From: Misgurnus anguillicaudatus
Taxonomy: Eukaryota > Chordata > Actinopteri > Cypriniformes > Cobitidae
Direction of reading: 5' to 3'
Length of the DNA stretch: 64,000 nt
Assembly: GCF_027580225.2 (NCBI RefSeq)
Contig: NC_073342.2
Location: forward strand, 18,860,501-18,924,500
Position 1 is the first letter of the stretch. Every line of letters begins with the position of its first letter. Under the pieces are notes generated by a model. It searched no databases and had not been told where the DNA came from. It saw only the letters and a program-made list of their open reading frames with translations. The translations under genes were made by a program, and so were the position numbers. Positions 1 to 12,600 of the stretch are shown here, one piece after another.

Positions 1-31
1 ACTTATTAGTCTTCTCATCTTATCTATACAG

Positions 32-3000
32 AGAAAGATTTGCTCTGAGGAAGAATCGGAAAGCTCATCAGAGGAAGATGATGATGAAAAGAGAGGCGAC
101 CAAAATGAAGGCAAAAGTAGCTCCAGCTTTACGATGGATACGATTCACTCCAGACAGAGACTTGGCCACTTTGAAAAATGTCTTAAAAGTGAGAGCATAC
201 TGTCATTAGTATTATTGCCCACCTGAGTTTGAGGTTTTCTCAACCTGTCCCCCCTTTTCTAATAAAGGCACAAATGCATTTTACTTCTGCGTTGTCTGTT
301 GACTTATAGTTAGATGCATAACATATTTCAACATATAGCCATGTATTGATTTGAAAGCCTTTTTGAAATGGTGTATTTGGACCATATCTGCAGTGAATCC
401 TCGCCGAGCGCAGAGGATGATGCTATCCAGGGGATGTTGACTATGGCCGGGTTGCTGTATTCTAACCAATCAGAAGATCCCACCAGCTCGCAGGAGTCCT
501 GGTGGTCTAGAGCCAACCATTCCTCTCCTGACTACAGTAAGAGTTCATGCTTTGCAACCATAGGATACATTGAAAAAACAAAATGTATAATTTGAAGAGT
601 TTGGTTCCTAAACACAATAAATCCATTTTGACACATTTCGGTAAAAACGTGTTTTCTATACCAAGAAAGTGACAGATAAAAAACACTATTTTTTCGTTAC
701 AAACTTTCACATAGCATCTTTAGGTTATAATAAATAAAAAAAATCAAATCTATAATTAGATTTTTTTAAAGATTTATTATAAAAACAGATGCAATAAATC
801 CATGACAAGTTTTTTTTCCAAATGCTATAAATCTATTGAATCAATATATAAATGTGCATTCATCTTTGCCATGTTATATTCATTTAGTTGACTAATGGTA
901 TACACTGATTAAAAAAATAACATATTATTTACAATTCGTGGAATGGTGCGCTTTGATTTGTTGAGCGGATTTATTGCATTCTGCAGAGAAGGAGGAGTGG
1001 CGTTTATTGCGTTTTGGGAAAAAAGAGAGAAAAGATGACAAAATAACATGGCGGATATTGGATTTTGCATAAAATAGAGAATTTACTTTTTAATACTGAC
1101 CTGATACAATAGTCATTTTTTTTAAATGCCGTTTATTGCATTTTGAAACCAAACTTTTCATTTATTCTTTTTTTACATGTCAAATTCAAGTTTTATAATC
1201 TAATTATGAGATTGGAAAGCATCAATGACTACGTTTACATGTACACCAATAATGCGATTGTTTCCAATAAACAGCCAATCAGAGCAGAGCTCAAAATTAT
1301 TATTCATGACCCTTTCAAATAAGGTAATAATAGACCATTTCATTCTAAAGGTAAATCCTAGGGTTGTACATGGACATGTAAAACTGTCTCTGGATCATTT
1401 TTGCACTTAAAGCAATATTCAATTTTCTTAAAAGAAAAATCCAGATAATTTACTCACCACCATGTCATCCAAAATGTTGATGTCTTTCTTTGTTCAGTCG
1501 AGAAGAAGTTATGTTTTTTGAGGAAAACATCGCAGGATTTTTCTCATTTTAATGGACTTTAATAGACACCAACAATTAACACTTAACTCAACACTTAACA
1601 GTTTTTTTCAACGGAGTTTCAAAAGACTATAAACAATCCCAAACGATGCATAAGGGTCTTATCTAGCGAAACGATTGTCATTTTTGACAAGAAAAATAAA
1701 AAATATATACTTTTAAACCACAACTTTTCGTCTAGGTCCGGTCCAGCGCGTCCTAACGTAAATGCGTAGTGACGTAGGGAGGTCACGTGTTGCATATATA
1801 AAACGCACATTTGCGGACCATTGTAAACAATAAACTGACACAAAGACATTAATTAGTATCAGTTGACATACAACAACGTAGGAACGGTCCTCTTTCAACA
1901 CACTTGTAAACACAGTTTCGCGTTCGTCTTCTGTGACCTCTTGACGTCATGGCGTATTGCGTGGGGTCACCTGGCGCATCATGACCAGATCTAGACGAGA
2001 ACTTGTGCTTTAAAAGTGTATATTTGTTATTTTTCTTGTCAAAAATGACAATCGTTTTGCTAGATAAGACCCTTGTGCCTCGTTTGGGATCGTTTGTAGT
2101 CCTTTGGAACTCCGTTGAAAAAGACTGTTGCGTGTTGAGTTAAGTATTGGATGTTGGGCTCTGTTGGGGTCCATTGGAGTGAGGGAAATCCTGCAATGTT
2201 TTCATCAAGAAACATAATCTCTTCTCGACTGAACAAAGAAAGACAGCAACATTTTGGATGACATCAACACTTCAATGCATTCTTTGGCACCTTTAATCTC
2301 ATTGTTTGACCTGTTTTTTTTTAATCACAGATAGAAAGGAGGTTGTATCAGAAGAGGAGAACCAGGATTCTGACAGCAACTCTTCACTCAGTAATAAGGT
2401 AAACCAATCGGATGAAGATAACATTCAAACCAGTGCTTAATCATCACTACGTTTGTGTAATCTGCCCAGTACATTAAAGCTACCTTTTGCAACGCAAAAG
2501 TAATATTAGCACAAAAAAAAAAACTTCATTATACCATGATCTGCATACTATATACAAAGCAAATTGTGATTCAGCTAGTGTTTCATTCTGAAATTTGTTT
2601 AGTCACTTATATTTCTCTCTGTCCATCAGGAGTTCAGGGAGCGCAAGCATTCGGAAGGAGATTTTCATGCCGAACTCAAGCATAGGATCCAGGAACATAA
2701 TAACTTCATAGACAGTCAGGGAAGTGGAAGCAACAGCAGCAGTGAAGCCTGGAGCAGTCGCACACACTCCCCGGCACACGGAGAAAGCCCAACAATGGGA
2801 TACCAATACTGTGAGACGTCACTCTCACCACCCCTGCACCCCACCAAAAGACCCGCCTCAAATCCTCCACCAGTCAGCAATCAGGCCACCAAAGGTAATG
2901 GATTTTGATTTAATATCTATTGCTTCATGTATACAAATACACCACGCTGATCTCTTGTATAGATGCAAGGGGAAATTTCTTTACCTCTAGAGAAGGGGTT

Positions 3001-3973
3001 CCCAAACTTTTTTTCCTGCGCACCCCCTTCTATGTCCCAACCGGGTTGGCGAGAAGAAATAGTGTTTTTTGAGGAAAACATTCCAGGATTTTTCTCATTT
3101 TAATGGACCCCAACACTTAACACTTAATTCAACACTTAACAGTTTTTTTACTGAGTTTCAAAGGACTCTAAACGATCCCAAACGAGGCATTAGGGTCTTA
3201 TCTAGCGAAATGATTGTCATTTTTGACAAGAAAAATAAAAAATATGCACTTTGAGACCACAACTTCTAGTCTGTATCTGGTCCTGTGACGCGCAAGCGCG
3301 ACCTCACGCAATACGTCATCAAGGGGTCACGGATAACGTATCGAAACTACGCCCCAGTGTTTACAAGTGTGGAGAAAGAGGACCGTTCCGACGTTGTTGT
3401 ATGTTGAATGATACTAATTAATGTCTTTGTGTTAGTTTATTGTTTAAAATGGTCCGCAAATGTGCGTTTCATATATGTAACACGTGACCTTTCTACGTCA
3501 CTACACAATTATGTGGGGTCGCGCTGGCGCGTCACATGACCGGAGATAGACGAGAAGTTGTGGTTTAAAAGTGCATATTTTTTATTTTTCTTGTCAAAAA
3601 TGACAATCATTTCGCTAGATAAGACCCTTATGCCTCGTCTCGGATTGTTTATAGTCCTTTGAAAAAACTGTTAAGTGGTGGTGTCCATTAAAGTCCATTA
3701 AAATGAGAAAAATCCTAGAATGTTTTTCTCTAAATTCATAATTTCTTCTCGACTGAACAAAGAAAGACATCAACATTTTGGATGACGTGGTGATGAGTAA
3801 AATATCTGGATTTTTTAAAGAAAATTGACTAATCCTTTAAGATATCACCTTTTGAGTTTTTAACATTTTGTGATTTCCATTTAGGTAAACGTCCTAAGAA
3901 AGGAATGGCTACAGCCAAGCAGCGATTGGGCAAGATTCTCAAACTGGGCAGACACAAATCCTTCTTTGTGTAG
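32..3973 (+). CDS. kdm7a: KDM7A-type lysine demethylase, C-terminal exons (5' end outside window)
   Basis: Last five exons of a JmjC/PHD histone demethylase of the KDM7 family (removes H3K9/H3K27 methyl marks in the nucleus); the PHD and JmjC domains lie upstream of the window. Exons: 32-188, 394-536, 2331-2398, 2630-2894, 3885-3973. The first exon is acidic and serine-rich (SEEESESSSEEDDD). The second carries the family segment SSPSAEDDAIQGML, and the last two encode HPTKRPASNPPP and the basic tail KRPKKGMATAKQRLGKILKL ending in FFV, which I recognise from the KDM7A C-terminus rather than PHF2 or PHF8. Teleosts can have two kdm7a copies and I cannot tell which this is. Oddity: the GT donor after 188 leaves phase 1, whereas exon 394 needs phase 2. 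Identity is well supported; the first junction is uncertain. Confidence 0.85.
594..1159. mobile_element. Non-autonomous DNA transposon (GAAGAGTTTGGTTCC family, copy 1)
   Basis: Terminal inverted repeats begin GAAGAGTTTGGTTCC and end GAAACCAAACTTTTC, flanked on both sides by ATTT (590-593 and 1160-1163), a probable 4-bp target-site duplication. A longer copy lies at 60076-61034. It sits in a kdm7a intron and has no coding capacity that I can see. Confidence 0.75.
1411..2291. mobile_element. Foldback (long inverted repeat) element, copy 1
   Basis: Nearly the whole stretch folds on itself. The sequence near 1464-1510 (TCATCCAAAATGTTG...GTTCAGTCGAGAAGAA) returns as its reverse complement at about 2222-2262, and many inner blocks (for example TGTCATTTTTGACAAG at 1677) reappear inverted near 2035. 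TTAA occurs at 1407 and at about 2292, suggesting TTAA-targeted insertion. Lies in a kdm7a intron. Confidence 0.7.
3050..3836. mobile_element. Foldback element, copy 2 (left end truncated)
   Basis: Same family as 1411-2291. The blocks TTGAGGAAAACAT, GATTGTCATTTTTGACAAG and GACTGAACAAAGAAAGAC recur here in inverted pairs, ending with AAATATCTGGATTTTTTAAAG before TTAA at 3837-3840. The left terminus is replaced by unrelated sequence around 2990-3050. Also in a kdm7a intron. Confidence 0.65.
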
Positions 3974-6265
3974 ATCCCCCGGTGAAGATTTAGGATGCTA
4001 AACGTGAGATGTTTGTGCGCCTATGAGAGTACATTCACACAACCACTGATATTGACTCGGGTGGGTTTTATAGGTGACAGGGTATACAGTGTGCATGACT
4101 CTACACAAACAAAAGCAAACAGAAAGCGTGGTTCTTCACTTCATTATTGACAAAATAAGCTTTGAACGATATATATATAATTTTTTCTAAAGGTGGCCAC
4201 CAGAAAATTTTTCCAAATTCTGTCTGTTCAGACCGTGGTCCACAATCACTTCAAGGATGTAACATTTAATTCAATCTAAGATGTCAATTGAGCGATTAAA
4301 TGATTTCATAAAGGTGCTTGACTAGCAAACTAGGCAGAAAAGGAAATGTTCAAAAACATTCAAGGCTTTTGACCGAAATTAATCCAGCATCTAGATTACA
4401 AAACTGTTTTTTTGTGTGTGTGTTTATCATAAGCCCTGGCTGGTGTGGATGTATTTGGTGCTCTACTGCCACCTAGTGGGCATTCTGTGACTGACACCTA
4501 AATGACGCTTGATGCAAATGCATCAATCAAATGAAACAAGTGTACCCATGGGCAACAAAAAAAGAAACAAGTTTCTTTTAATTTATTACACTTCATGTTG
4601 GTGCTTGATTCCCCCAAACTGTTTCATATTGTTATTAATGGATGTATTTATTATGAATGAAAGAGAACGGTGCATTTTTAGGTTTGTTGTTTATAAGGAT
4701 TATAATTTGGATATTTGGGGCAGCCACTGGTGACCATTTTTCAAAATATCAGCCATTTCTGTATTGCATTGTGGATATGAACAAAAGTAATCTGCTGAAA
4801 CTTGGTATATTAGCTGCATGTGTTAAAAACAAGCAAATATTTAACTAGAAGGCCTGCCCAAAATATTCACCTTGTGTTATGTTACATCAATTTTTTTTAT
4901 TACTTTAAGGTCTCTTTTTTCATATAAAAAAGAAAACAAATGGTGAAGCTTGCTTATAAAACAGTGTCACCTTCACCTGTTTTTACTGTTATTCTAAAGA
5001 TCAAAGTTCATCTTTTTCTGTATAACATTTCGCTGTCTCGTCAAGTCTAAAACACTCTTTGAAATGGTGCTGTGTTTTGGTTGGGGAAAAAAAAAGACAT
5101 TTAAGATGGCCACAAAGTGTGGGAAAATTTGTACCTTTTTACATTTGGCTACTCATGTTTTTACAAAGAATTGAAAGAGTATTTATTTTTGTAATAAGTC
5201 TTAATTGACAGAGAGAATTTTTGCAATTGTACCAACAGTCTGTATGAAAAACGTCTGTTGAGAAACGTCGACAGCCTCATGTTTTGTAAGATTATATGTG
5301 TGTAATTTTAAGGGTAGTTTTCTTTGTTCGGTGTGAAAGACCTCAGGTAATTGTTGAATTAGAGCTCAAGGTTGGATTTCCTTTGATAAATGCCAAAAAA
5401 ATCGTAGTGATCAAATCTTACTTTTATTTATGGTGTCCCAGCAGCAAAAAAAAAATGCTTATCTGATCCGCCTGTAACATTTCAGTGTATGTCTGGCTGT
5501 CTTTGGTATACTTTTTTTTTTTAAATGATACATTTTTTATTATACATCATCCTTTCCGTCTTCCTATTTTATGTTTTATTTAAAACACTTTGGCAATAAC
5601 ACATTTCATAGGCTTCCAATAGTTTTTGGAATGAATTCAATTCAATTGCTGCTAAAATGACATGTTAAAGGGACTCTCCACTTTTTTTGAAAATAAACAT
5701 TTGATTTTTACCGTTTTGGAATCCATTTAGCCGATCTCCGGTCTGGCGGTACCACTTTTAGCATAGCTTAGCATAATGCATTGAATCTGATTAGACCATT
5801 AGCATGGCTGTCAAAAATAAGAGTTTTGATATTTTTCCTATTTTAAACTTAAACGCCCGAAAATAGTCCCCTTTGTAACTTTTAATAGCTGGGGACTATT
5901 TGGGGCATGTGTAACAAATTTTTGAGTGCGATGCTATCGGCTGAATGGATTCCAAAACGGTAAAAATCAAATGTTTAACTCTAGGGGAGCTGGAAAATGA
6001 GCCTGTTTTCAAAAAAAGTGGAGTGTCTCTTTAAGATATAGGAATGGCAGCTCAGGGCTCACATGGGGACCGTTTATTGACAGAAAGCTTTGATATTATT
6101 TAAAGGGCTCAGAAAAGCTTCAGTCAACCAAAAGATGGACAGATTTCAACATGGGATGACAACTAGAACATGACTTCATTGTGAGATATAGTGGAGTATG
6201 TACTAAAAATGTTCGGACATTGACATCTTAATGCTGTGTTTGTCATCTTAAAATTTTTAATAAAG
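3974..6265 (+). other. kdm7a: Probable kdm7a 3' UTR with polyadenylation signal
   Basis: AT-rich non-coding sequence downstream of the stop codon. An AATAAA hexamer at 6259-6264 is a plausible 3' end; others further down could also serve. A TTAA-type element (5669-6030) lies inside it. The extent is inferred, not seen. Confidence 0.4.
5669..6030. mobile_element. TTAA-type MITE (AGGGACTCTCCACTTT family, copy 1)
   Basis: Terminal inverted repeats AGGGACTCTCCACTTTTTTTG and AAAAAAAGTGGAGTGTCTCT, flanked by TTAA at 5665-5668 and 6031-6034. TTAA targeting points to a piggyBac- or Kolobok-type transposase acting in trans. A 706-bp relative is at 36859-37564. Confidence 0.8.
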
Positions 6266-7329
6266 AAATATTTCGTTTTGATCGATAATACGGATAAAAC
6301 CATTAGGCCACCAATGTAGCACATGTTGTTTTTCTCCTTAATAACACATCTAGTTTGTTATGGTGCTATTCGTCTGACCAGGATTTAGGCCAAAGTGTTG
6401 CAGTTGAAACATTGTTGCATAGACATTGTTTGATGTGAGATGTTTTTTGTTGAGGTTGTTCTGTTTTTCTCACAAATACTGCACTGCATTAACCATGTCC
6501 TGCATTATTTTGTTACACTAAACTGTTTGTTTTGTCATTGTTACTATTTTGCTCAACAGAACACCATAACTAAATATGCTTAAAATAAGTCAAAACATTG
6601 CTGGCCTGCAGGCAGGGTTTGTACCATGCAGTACTTGTACAGTATTTATTTGGCTTTCTCGGTTGTGTTTGCCATTTTTGGTCTTGCAGTCAATTAAGTG
6701 TCTTTGTTTATAATGTGTCTTTACCCTAAATTTTAAATGGTTGTATATTTTTGTTGAATATTTTGTGACACTGTAATTCACAGCTATGGCAATTTGAATT
6801 TTCAGTTGTACAATGTGGCCTGTAAATATTAAAAGTTACATGATTGCATATGTTTCTGAGTGTTATTTTAATACTATATTAACAGAGAGATGTCTATATT
6901 TAAGTTATTTTAAAAATAGATTTGTTTAAAGATGTATCTTGTTGTTTGGGCCGACAGAAGTGAATGTGCATTATCATTAAAGTCCACATAAGTGCAGGTT
7001 TAACTTTTACGTTTACAAAAGAAAACGTATGAAAAACTTGACATCAAAGTATCGCGAGAGCACAGGGCTGTGTTCCGTAAAGGTCTGCTTTCGAAACTGT
7101 CTCGCGGTATTTTGATGTCATATTGATATCGACCTGGGTTTTAAAAAATGTCAGTTCGTTACAAAAAATTTTTTTTTCGAAATGTAATTTGAATGAAACT
7201 AATTTTATGATTTCATTTTGAATAACAAAAAAATATATCAAATCCTTATTCCTGCTTGGTGTCCGTTCACACTGCAACAGGTGTTCTGTTGTACCTGCGC
7301 AAACCTCCATCAGTTTACACCGTTTGTGC
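6266..7329. other. Intergenic stretch, no gene seen
   Basis: AT-rich sequence between the probable kdm7a 3' end and the cnot1 promoter. The open frames here have no recognisable similarity or splice context. No clear repeat ends were found. Confidence 0.5.
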
Positions 7330-7556
7330 GCAAGGGGGAGTGTCGGCGCTCATCAAATGTTGCGTAGTCGCGAGCTCGTGCGCGAGCTCAATAAGCACTG
7401 CACTGTGTGCGCGCGCGTGCCGTGACAGTCGCCATTTTATTTTGAAAAATCCAAATCGAACCGAGGGAGAAAGCGACCTTTTATCCGTCAAGATCAGAAG
7501 CGAAGATATACGACGAAAATGATCATCCGCGCGTAATTTCGTTTCCAGAATCCAAG
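7330..7556 (+). promoter_or_regulatory. cnot1: CpG-rich promoter and non-coding first exon of cnot1
   Basis: A sharp rise in CpG content (GTGCGCGAGCTC, GTGCGCGCGCGTGCCGTG) within AT-rich surroundings, followed by a GCCATTTTATTTTG block and a splice donor after 7556 (TCCAAG|GTAACG). No TATA box was seen, as usual for a housekeeping gene. The next exon starts at 9462 and holds the start codon at 9663. The transcription start is inferred to be near 7400. Confidence 0.6.
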
Positions 7557-9461
7557 GTAACGCATCCACTAGTCGTGGTTTTCTGCGTAATCTCATACAT
7601 CTCTATATGGGTTAAATTATCATATGTTGCCTGCTAGGCTAATCCAGCGTTAGCTCGTTAGCGTGTAGTTTCCCTTGCTCATCTTAACGGCCAAAAAGTC
7701 ACAGGCGCTGCCCTAAAAACTCAGTTGATCCGTATTGGCTCAGTTACCCCCGACTGTCCAGTGCAGTTTGGTGGATGAAATCATCGATGTGAGTTTTGTA
7801 ATAAATGTGAGTGATTGTGAGGCTCGTGAGGTGGGTAATAACTACACGGTTACTGAAGTGATTTATACAGAGTTTGTTGCCTTCATCGGTTTTTCCAGTA
7901 ATGTACCCTAAATGTGTAAAGTGAGGCCTGAACAACAAGCAATAGGGCAGTGTGTAATTTCTGTGCCTGCTAATGTTCACTAACAAATCACTTACATTTA
8001 TATTTTGTATGTTTTACACAACTACAAGTGCAATTTATTGGCCGTTTATTACGTTTTTGCATATTTTTTATTTTATATTTGAAGTACAGATATGTTTGCT
8101 GGAATCTTCTAAAGAAAGGTAGAATATGGAAAGGTTCCCTGGAATCAACTCTGGATTGCATTTGTACGTAATATAAACGAAATCATGACCAAATCTTAAT
8201 GGAGATAAGTTAGGTCTTGTTCTTTGTTGTCTTTATTGTAACATCAATGCCTAAATCAATGAACAAACCCACAGGCTAAACCTCTGGTTACTGTCAGTCA
8301 AGAGGATTCACATGAGCATGTTGTACTCAAACAGCTCACGGTACACAGGCTAACGCTCGATCACCGTTCGAAACAATGGAGATTAGCCTGTTAGCCTAGC
8401 TATTAGCGTACGCGACTGGCGTTGAATCTGTCACAGTTCGCAGTTTAACGTCTAGCATGGATTCTTTAAACATAATGTTATCCAGTGGGTAGTTTAGGTG
8501 TTTCCAAAGACCCGTTTCAGTTTCGATTTGTAAGTATATTAATACATTAGGAGTAGTTTATATGTTAGACGAGTTAGCAGCTCTAAGAAAGCTAATATGC
8601 TAATAATGTTTTCCATAGCCTAGTTTTTACACCTAGGACGGTTTAAACAAGTAAAATTACTGTTTTGAACTGAAAGTACCTTAGTCTTAGTTATTAGGCC
8701 GATTATTTTTGTTAAATAAAATGAGTTGCGTTTCGTCAGTCGATCATATGGTTTTAAGTTAAGTTTAAGCCTAAATATCCAATGGCATATTGATATTGAA
8801 TGCACTTAATCATTATAACTTTAAGTTTCTGAACATGGTTTCTAAAAGTCACAATTGGTACAGATTTCTTTAGCAGATTTTAAACAATATTAGCCAGATA
8901 TGGAATTTAAGCAATAGGAATTATATGTACCGAAGGTTTGTTTATTCTGTAGATCTTAAAACTTTGAAGGCCTGTAGGAGCATAAGAACTTCCGGTTATG
9001 CAGCTACACAGTTCACCTCCTCACAACTAGTTATTCATAAGCAAACCTGCAAAAAATACTGAAAACATGTGGCGTAGGGCACACGATATTGTGTTTTAAA
9101 GTGCTGTTATACAGGGCAGCACGGTTTAGTACAATATCGATATGTGAATACCGCGAGGTTTCCGATAACACCGTCAGCTTTGTTTTTCTGCATGTAAACA
9201 TGGCTGTTTACGTTCAAGTAGTTGCAGTAATGCTTTCTTAACCCAGATATAATTAGTTTACAGTTTTTATGTATATATTTTAATACAATTTAAATTGATT
9301 GGACAAACTTAAAGCATTACAATCACATTATTTAGCTGGTTATGGAAGGGTTTTAATGTGCGTTTAGTAGAAAATTAGTTATTATTTTGCATGGTGTTTT
9401 TTAATATATTTCCATTTTCTTATTTTTCTTTGCTAATGACTTTTATTTGTTCGTCACGCAG
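7557..9461 (+). other. cnot1: cnot1 intron 1
   Basis: Non-coding stretch between the untranslated first exon and exon 2. I see no gene and no element with clear ends in it. Confidence 0.5.
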
Positions 9462-9662
9462 ATGTCACACTGAAAATTGCACTAAAGGACGTTACTTTGA
9501 ATCAGCATCCACCCAAAGACTCGGCTTGTTGGACACCGGACACTTTTCGCACCTTTTGGGGGGGGAGGGGACCGACAGAAGTAACCTATCACTGAAGTGA
9601 ATAAAGGGGAATAATGGTGATTTTGCGCCGGGCTCGGCCGCCTGCTTCCGCCCCGACCAGCA

Positions 9663-12600
9663 ATGAATCTTGACTCGCTCTCGCTGGCTTTGTCTCAAAT
9701 CAGCTACCTGGTGGACAATTTAACTAAGAAAAACTACAGAGCCAGCCAGCAAGAAATACAACATGTAAGTCCATTTGTGTTGTATTATTGTGGTTCATCT
9801 CTTTTGGAAATGGCGGAGACATTGTTTGCCTAATGGTCAATAAAAATGATGCAGTTCTAAGTTGTATCTTATAATTTGTAGCATAAAGCAGGTATTATTA
9901 GTTTCAAGTGAATTGAACTTTACAGTATATTGTGTTGAAAAGTTTGTGTATTGACAATTTGATGCATGACTGCTCTCATATTGTGAATCGTCACGGCCCT
10001 GAGGCAGACAGGCATCTATTACGCTGTCTCTTTTCCCATGTGGATTTTAGTGGCGATGGTAAAAGCAGTGGCAAAGATTTTCACCAGGTAAAGTCCATGA
10101 CAGCTTTATTAAGCGCTTTAAGTAAAAGGGGTTTTTCCTTATTGTTTTGATTTCTCATTTTTCATCTCTTCAATGCCATTTGCTGTAGACACAGTTTCTG
10201 ATCCAGGAGTGTGTGTCTCTTATTACCAAACCAAATTTTATTTCGACACTCTGCTACGCCATTGACAATCCCCTGCACTATCAAAAGGTATGCTGATCTT
10301 GGTATTTGACCTTGTTTTTGTTTATATACCAATTGGGTATTTTATACTTTTGTCATAAATGTACTTTAGGGCTGCAACAATGTATCAATAATAATCAATT
10401 ATGAAAATAGTTGTCAATTAATTTTATTATCGAAAAGTTGGTCTGTGGCATCACATGCTCCATACCACCATCATTGTGGACAGCAGACTCACGTCTGCTT
10501 CATAAAGTGCTTAAACCCAGAGTATAGTGCGTGTTTTTTTTTACGTGTACACAAACGTGTGTACCATCAAATACAAAGCATCGTTTATTTGACTCGGAAG
10601 TGTACACAGACGTTCGACGCATGCGCATTGCAACAAAATGCAATGTATCTCCCGGGCTACATACTACAGTCAACTACAGAAATTTGCATCACGTCCACTA
10701 TACGCGAAAACTCATGTATGCGTAAAAATGGAACTATACTTCTAGCTTTGTAATTAAAATTTTCTGCATACAATGCGAGCTGCATGCTTATAAAACCAGG
10801 CGCTGCTTCTAGGCGCTACTCCACGTTTTTAATTTCTGTAACCATGCGTGTACCGTATTTTTTGGACTATAAGCCGCTTTTTTCATAACTTGGCTGGTGC
10901 TGCGTCTTATAGTCAGGTGCGCCTTGTAAGTCAGTATGAATACATTTTGACATTTATGAGGCAAGAGACATCATTAACTTTTGCAGCCGCAAGAGTCCGT
11001 TATATGCTGCTCCTGTATTTATGTAATTTAATGGATTCAGTGATGCGGAATGACGAGTCTGCGAACTTCACGCTAGTTGGCTTGTTCAGTTAATTTAGAC
11101 TATTCAACCTTCCAGGCAAGTTCTGCATGCTATGGTTTATTGTGTAAATAACTGTTTATGTTTCTTTAACGTACAGACATCTATTCAGCCTGCTGTTCTG
11201 TCTGCTATTGTTTAGTTACATAACTCGCCTTTCCAGATGAAATGTTTGTTCTTTGCCTTGGATTTTGTGAAATAATTTTCTAAATAAACGTGACGTATAG
11301 TCCACTGCGACTTATGTTATTTCGTCTTAATGACGCATTTTTGAATGATGCGGCTTATACTCCGGAAAATACCGTATATCACTAGCTGCATTTTGATTAG
11401 CCTTTAAATTGTTCTAATTGACATTGCAAATTGAAAATTGCGCAAAACTCCCATATTTTGCAGAAATGTTTTTACGCTCACATGAGGTGGTTTTTCAGGC
11501 AATTTGTAGGAGGTGTATTACGCAAAACTGCAATTCGCATTTTCAGGTCGTCTGATGCAAGCAAGTTAAATAATTATTATTTCAAAATAAAGCTGTGTGT
11601 ACTAAAACCTCCCAGAAACACCTCAATACGTGTCTGCTCCCAAGTATAAGGGGCTTTAATTGGCATTAATGTTTGGATAATACTCAAACGTCTCCTTCAG
11701 TTAAAAATAATGCGTAGTGCGGTGGATGTGATATTAGTAAACCTACCGACATCAGTCGACGTGATTTTTTTTGATTGATTTATCGACAGAGGAAAAACTG
11801 TGATGGAAAAGCCATAATTTTGCAATGGTCTTTTGTTGACATTTAGAAAAGAACGCTAAAGTTTTGCACACATCTGCAATGTAAAAGGCAGGTAGTGTCA
11901 TGTCATCTGGCTTATTTTGTTAATAACAAATAATGTTAGTACTCGCCAAGGTCTAAAGTTGAAGATTAAAGTTCAACTATTATTAGAGTTTATTAATATG
12001 TGGCAATATTTGCTCACCAGCACCCCTGAAGATTACAACTCAATATGTTTTGTTTATTTATATTTTGACATTTAAAGGTGTTTTACTATTTAAAAGCTGC
12101 ACAAACTTTTTTATTTTAAGAGTTATAATATCAAAATTCAAAAGATTGTGTTCATAAAACTGTAGGAGTATGTGGCAAAAGTACACTTTTACACATCAAC
12201 ACCCTAATTTAAGACTTAGCTATAATAAATGAAAAATCGAATTGAGTAGATATTTAGGTTTTTATCGGAGTAGTCGATTCAAAAAATTATCGTCTGATTA
12301 ACCAATTACGAAAATAATTGTTAGTTGCAGCCCTACTGTGTTTCAGCATCAGGTAGTTACTTGCTGCCTTATGATACATTAGACTTATTGTTTACATATT
12401 TGCTTGTTCTTCACAGAGCTTAAAGCCATCACCTCATTTATTTACTCAGCTGAGTAAAGTTCTCAAGCTAAGCAAGGTTCAGGAGGTATGCATAAGGGTT
12501 TCTAACACATTCCAAAATGATGTCATATAATTTTCTCCCCAATTGAATGCAAGTATGGCGATTTAAACAATTGCTGCTTTCACCAGGTGATTTTTGGCCT

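Noticed and set aside
10445..10753. 102-codon plus-strand open frame
   Set aside because: Inside a non-autonomous hAT-like element, with no transposase motif.
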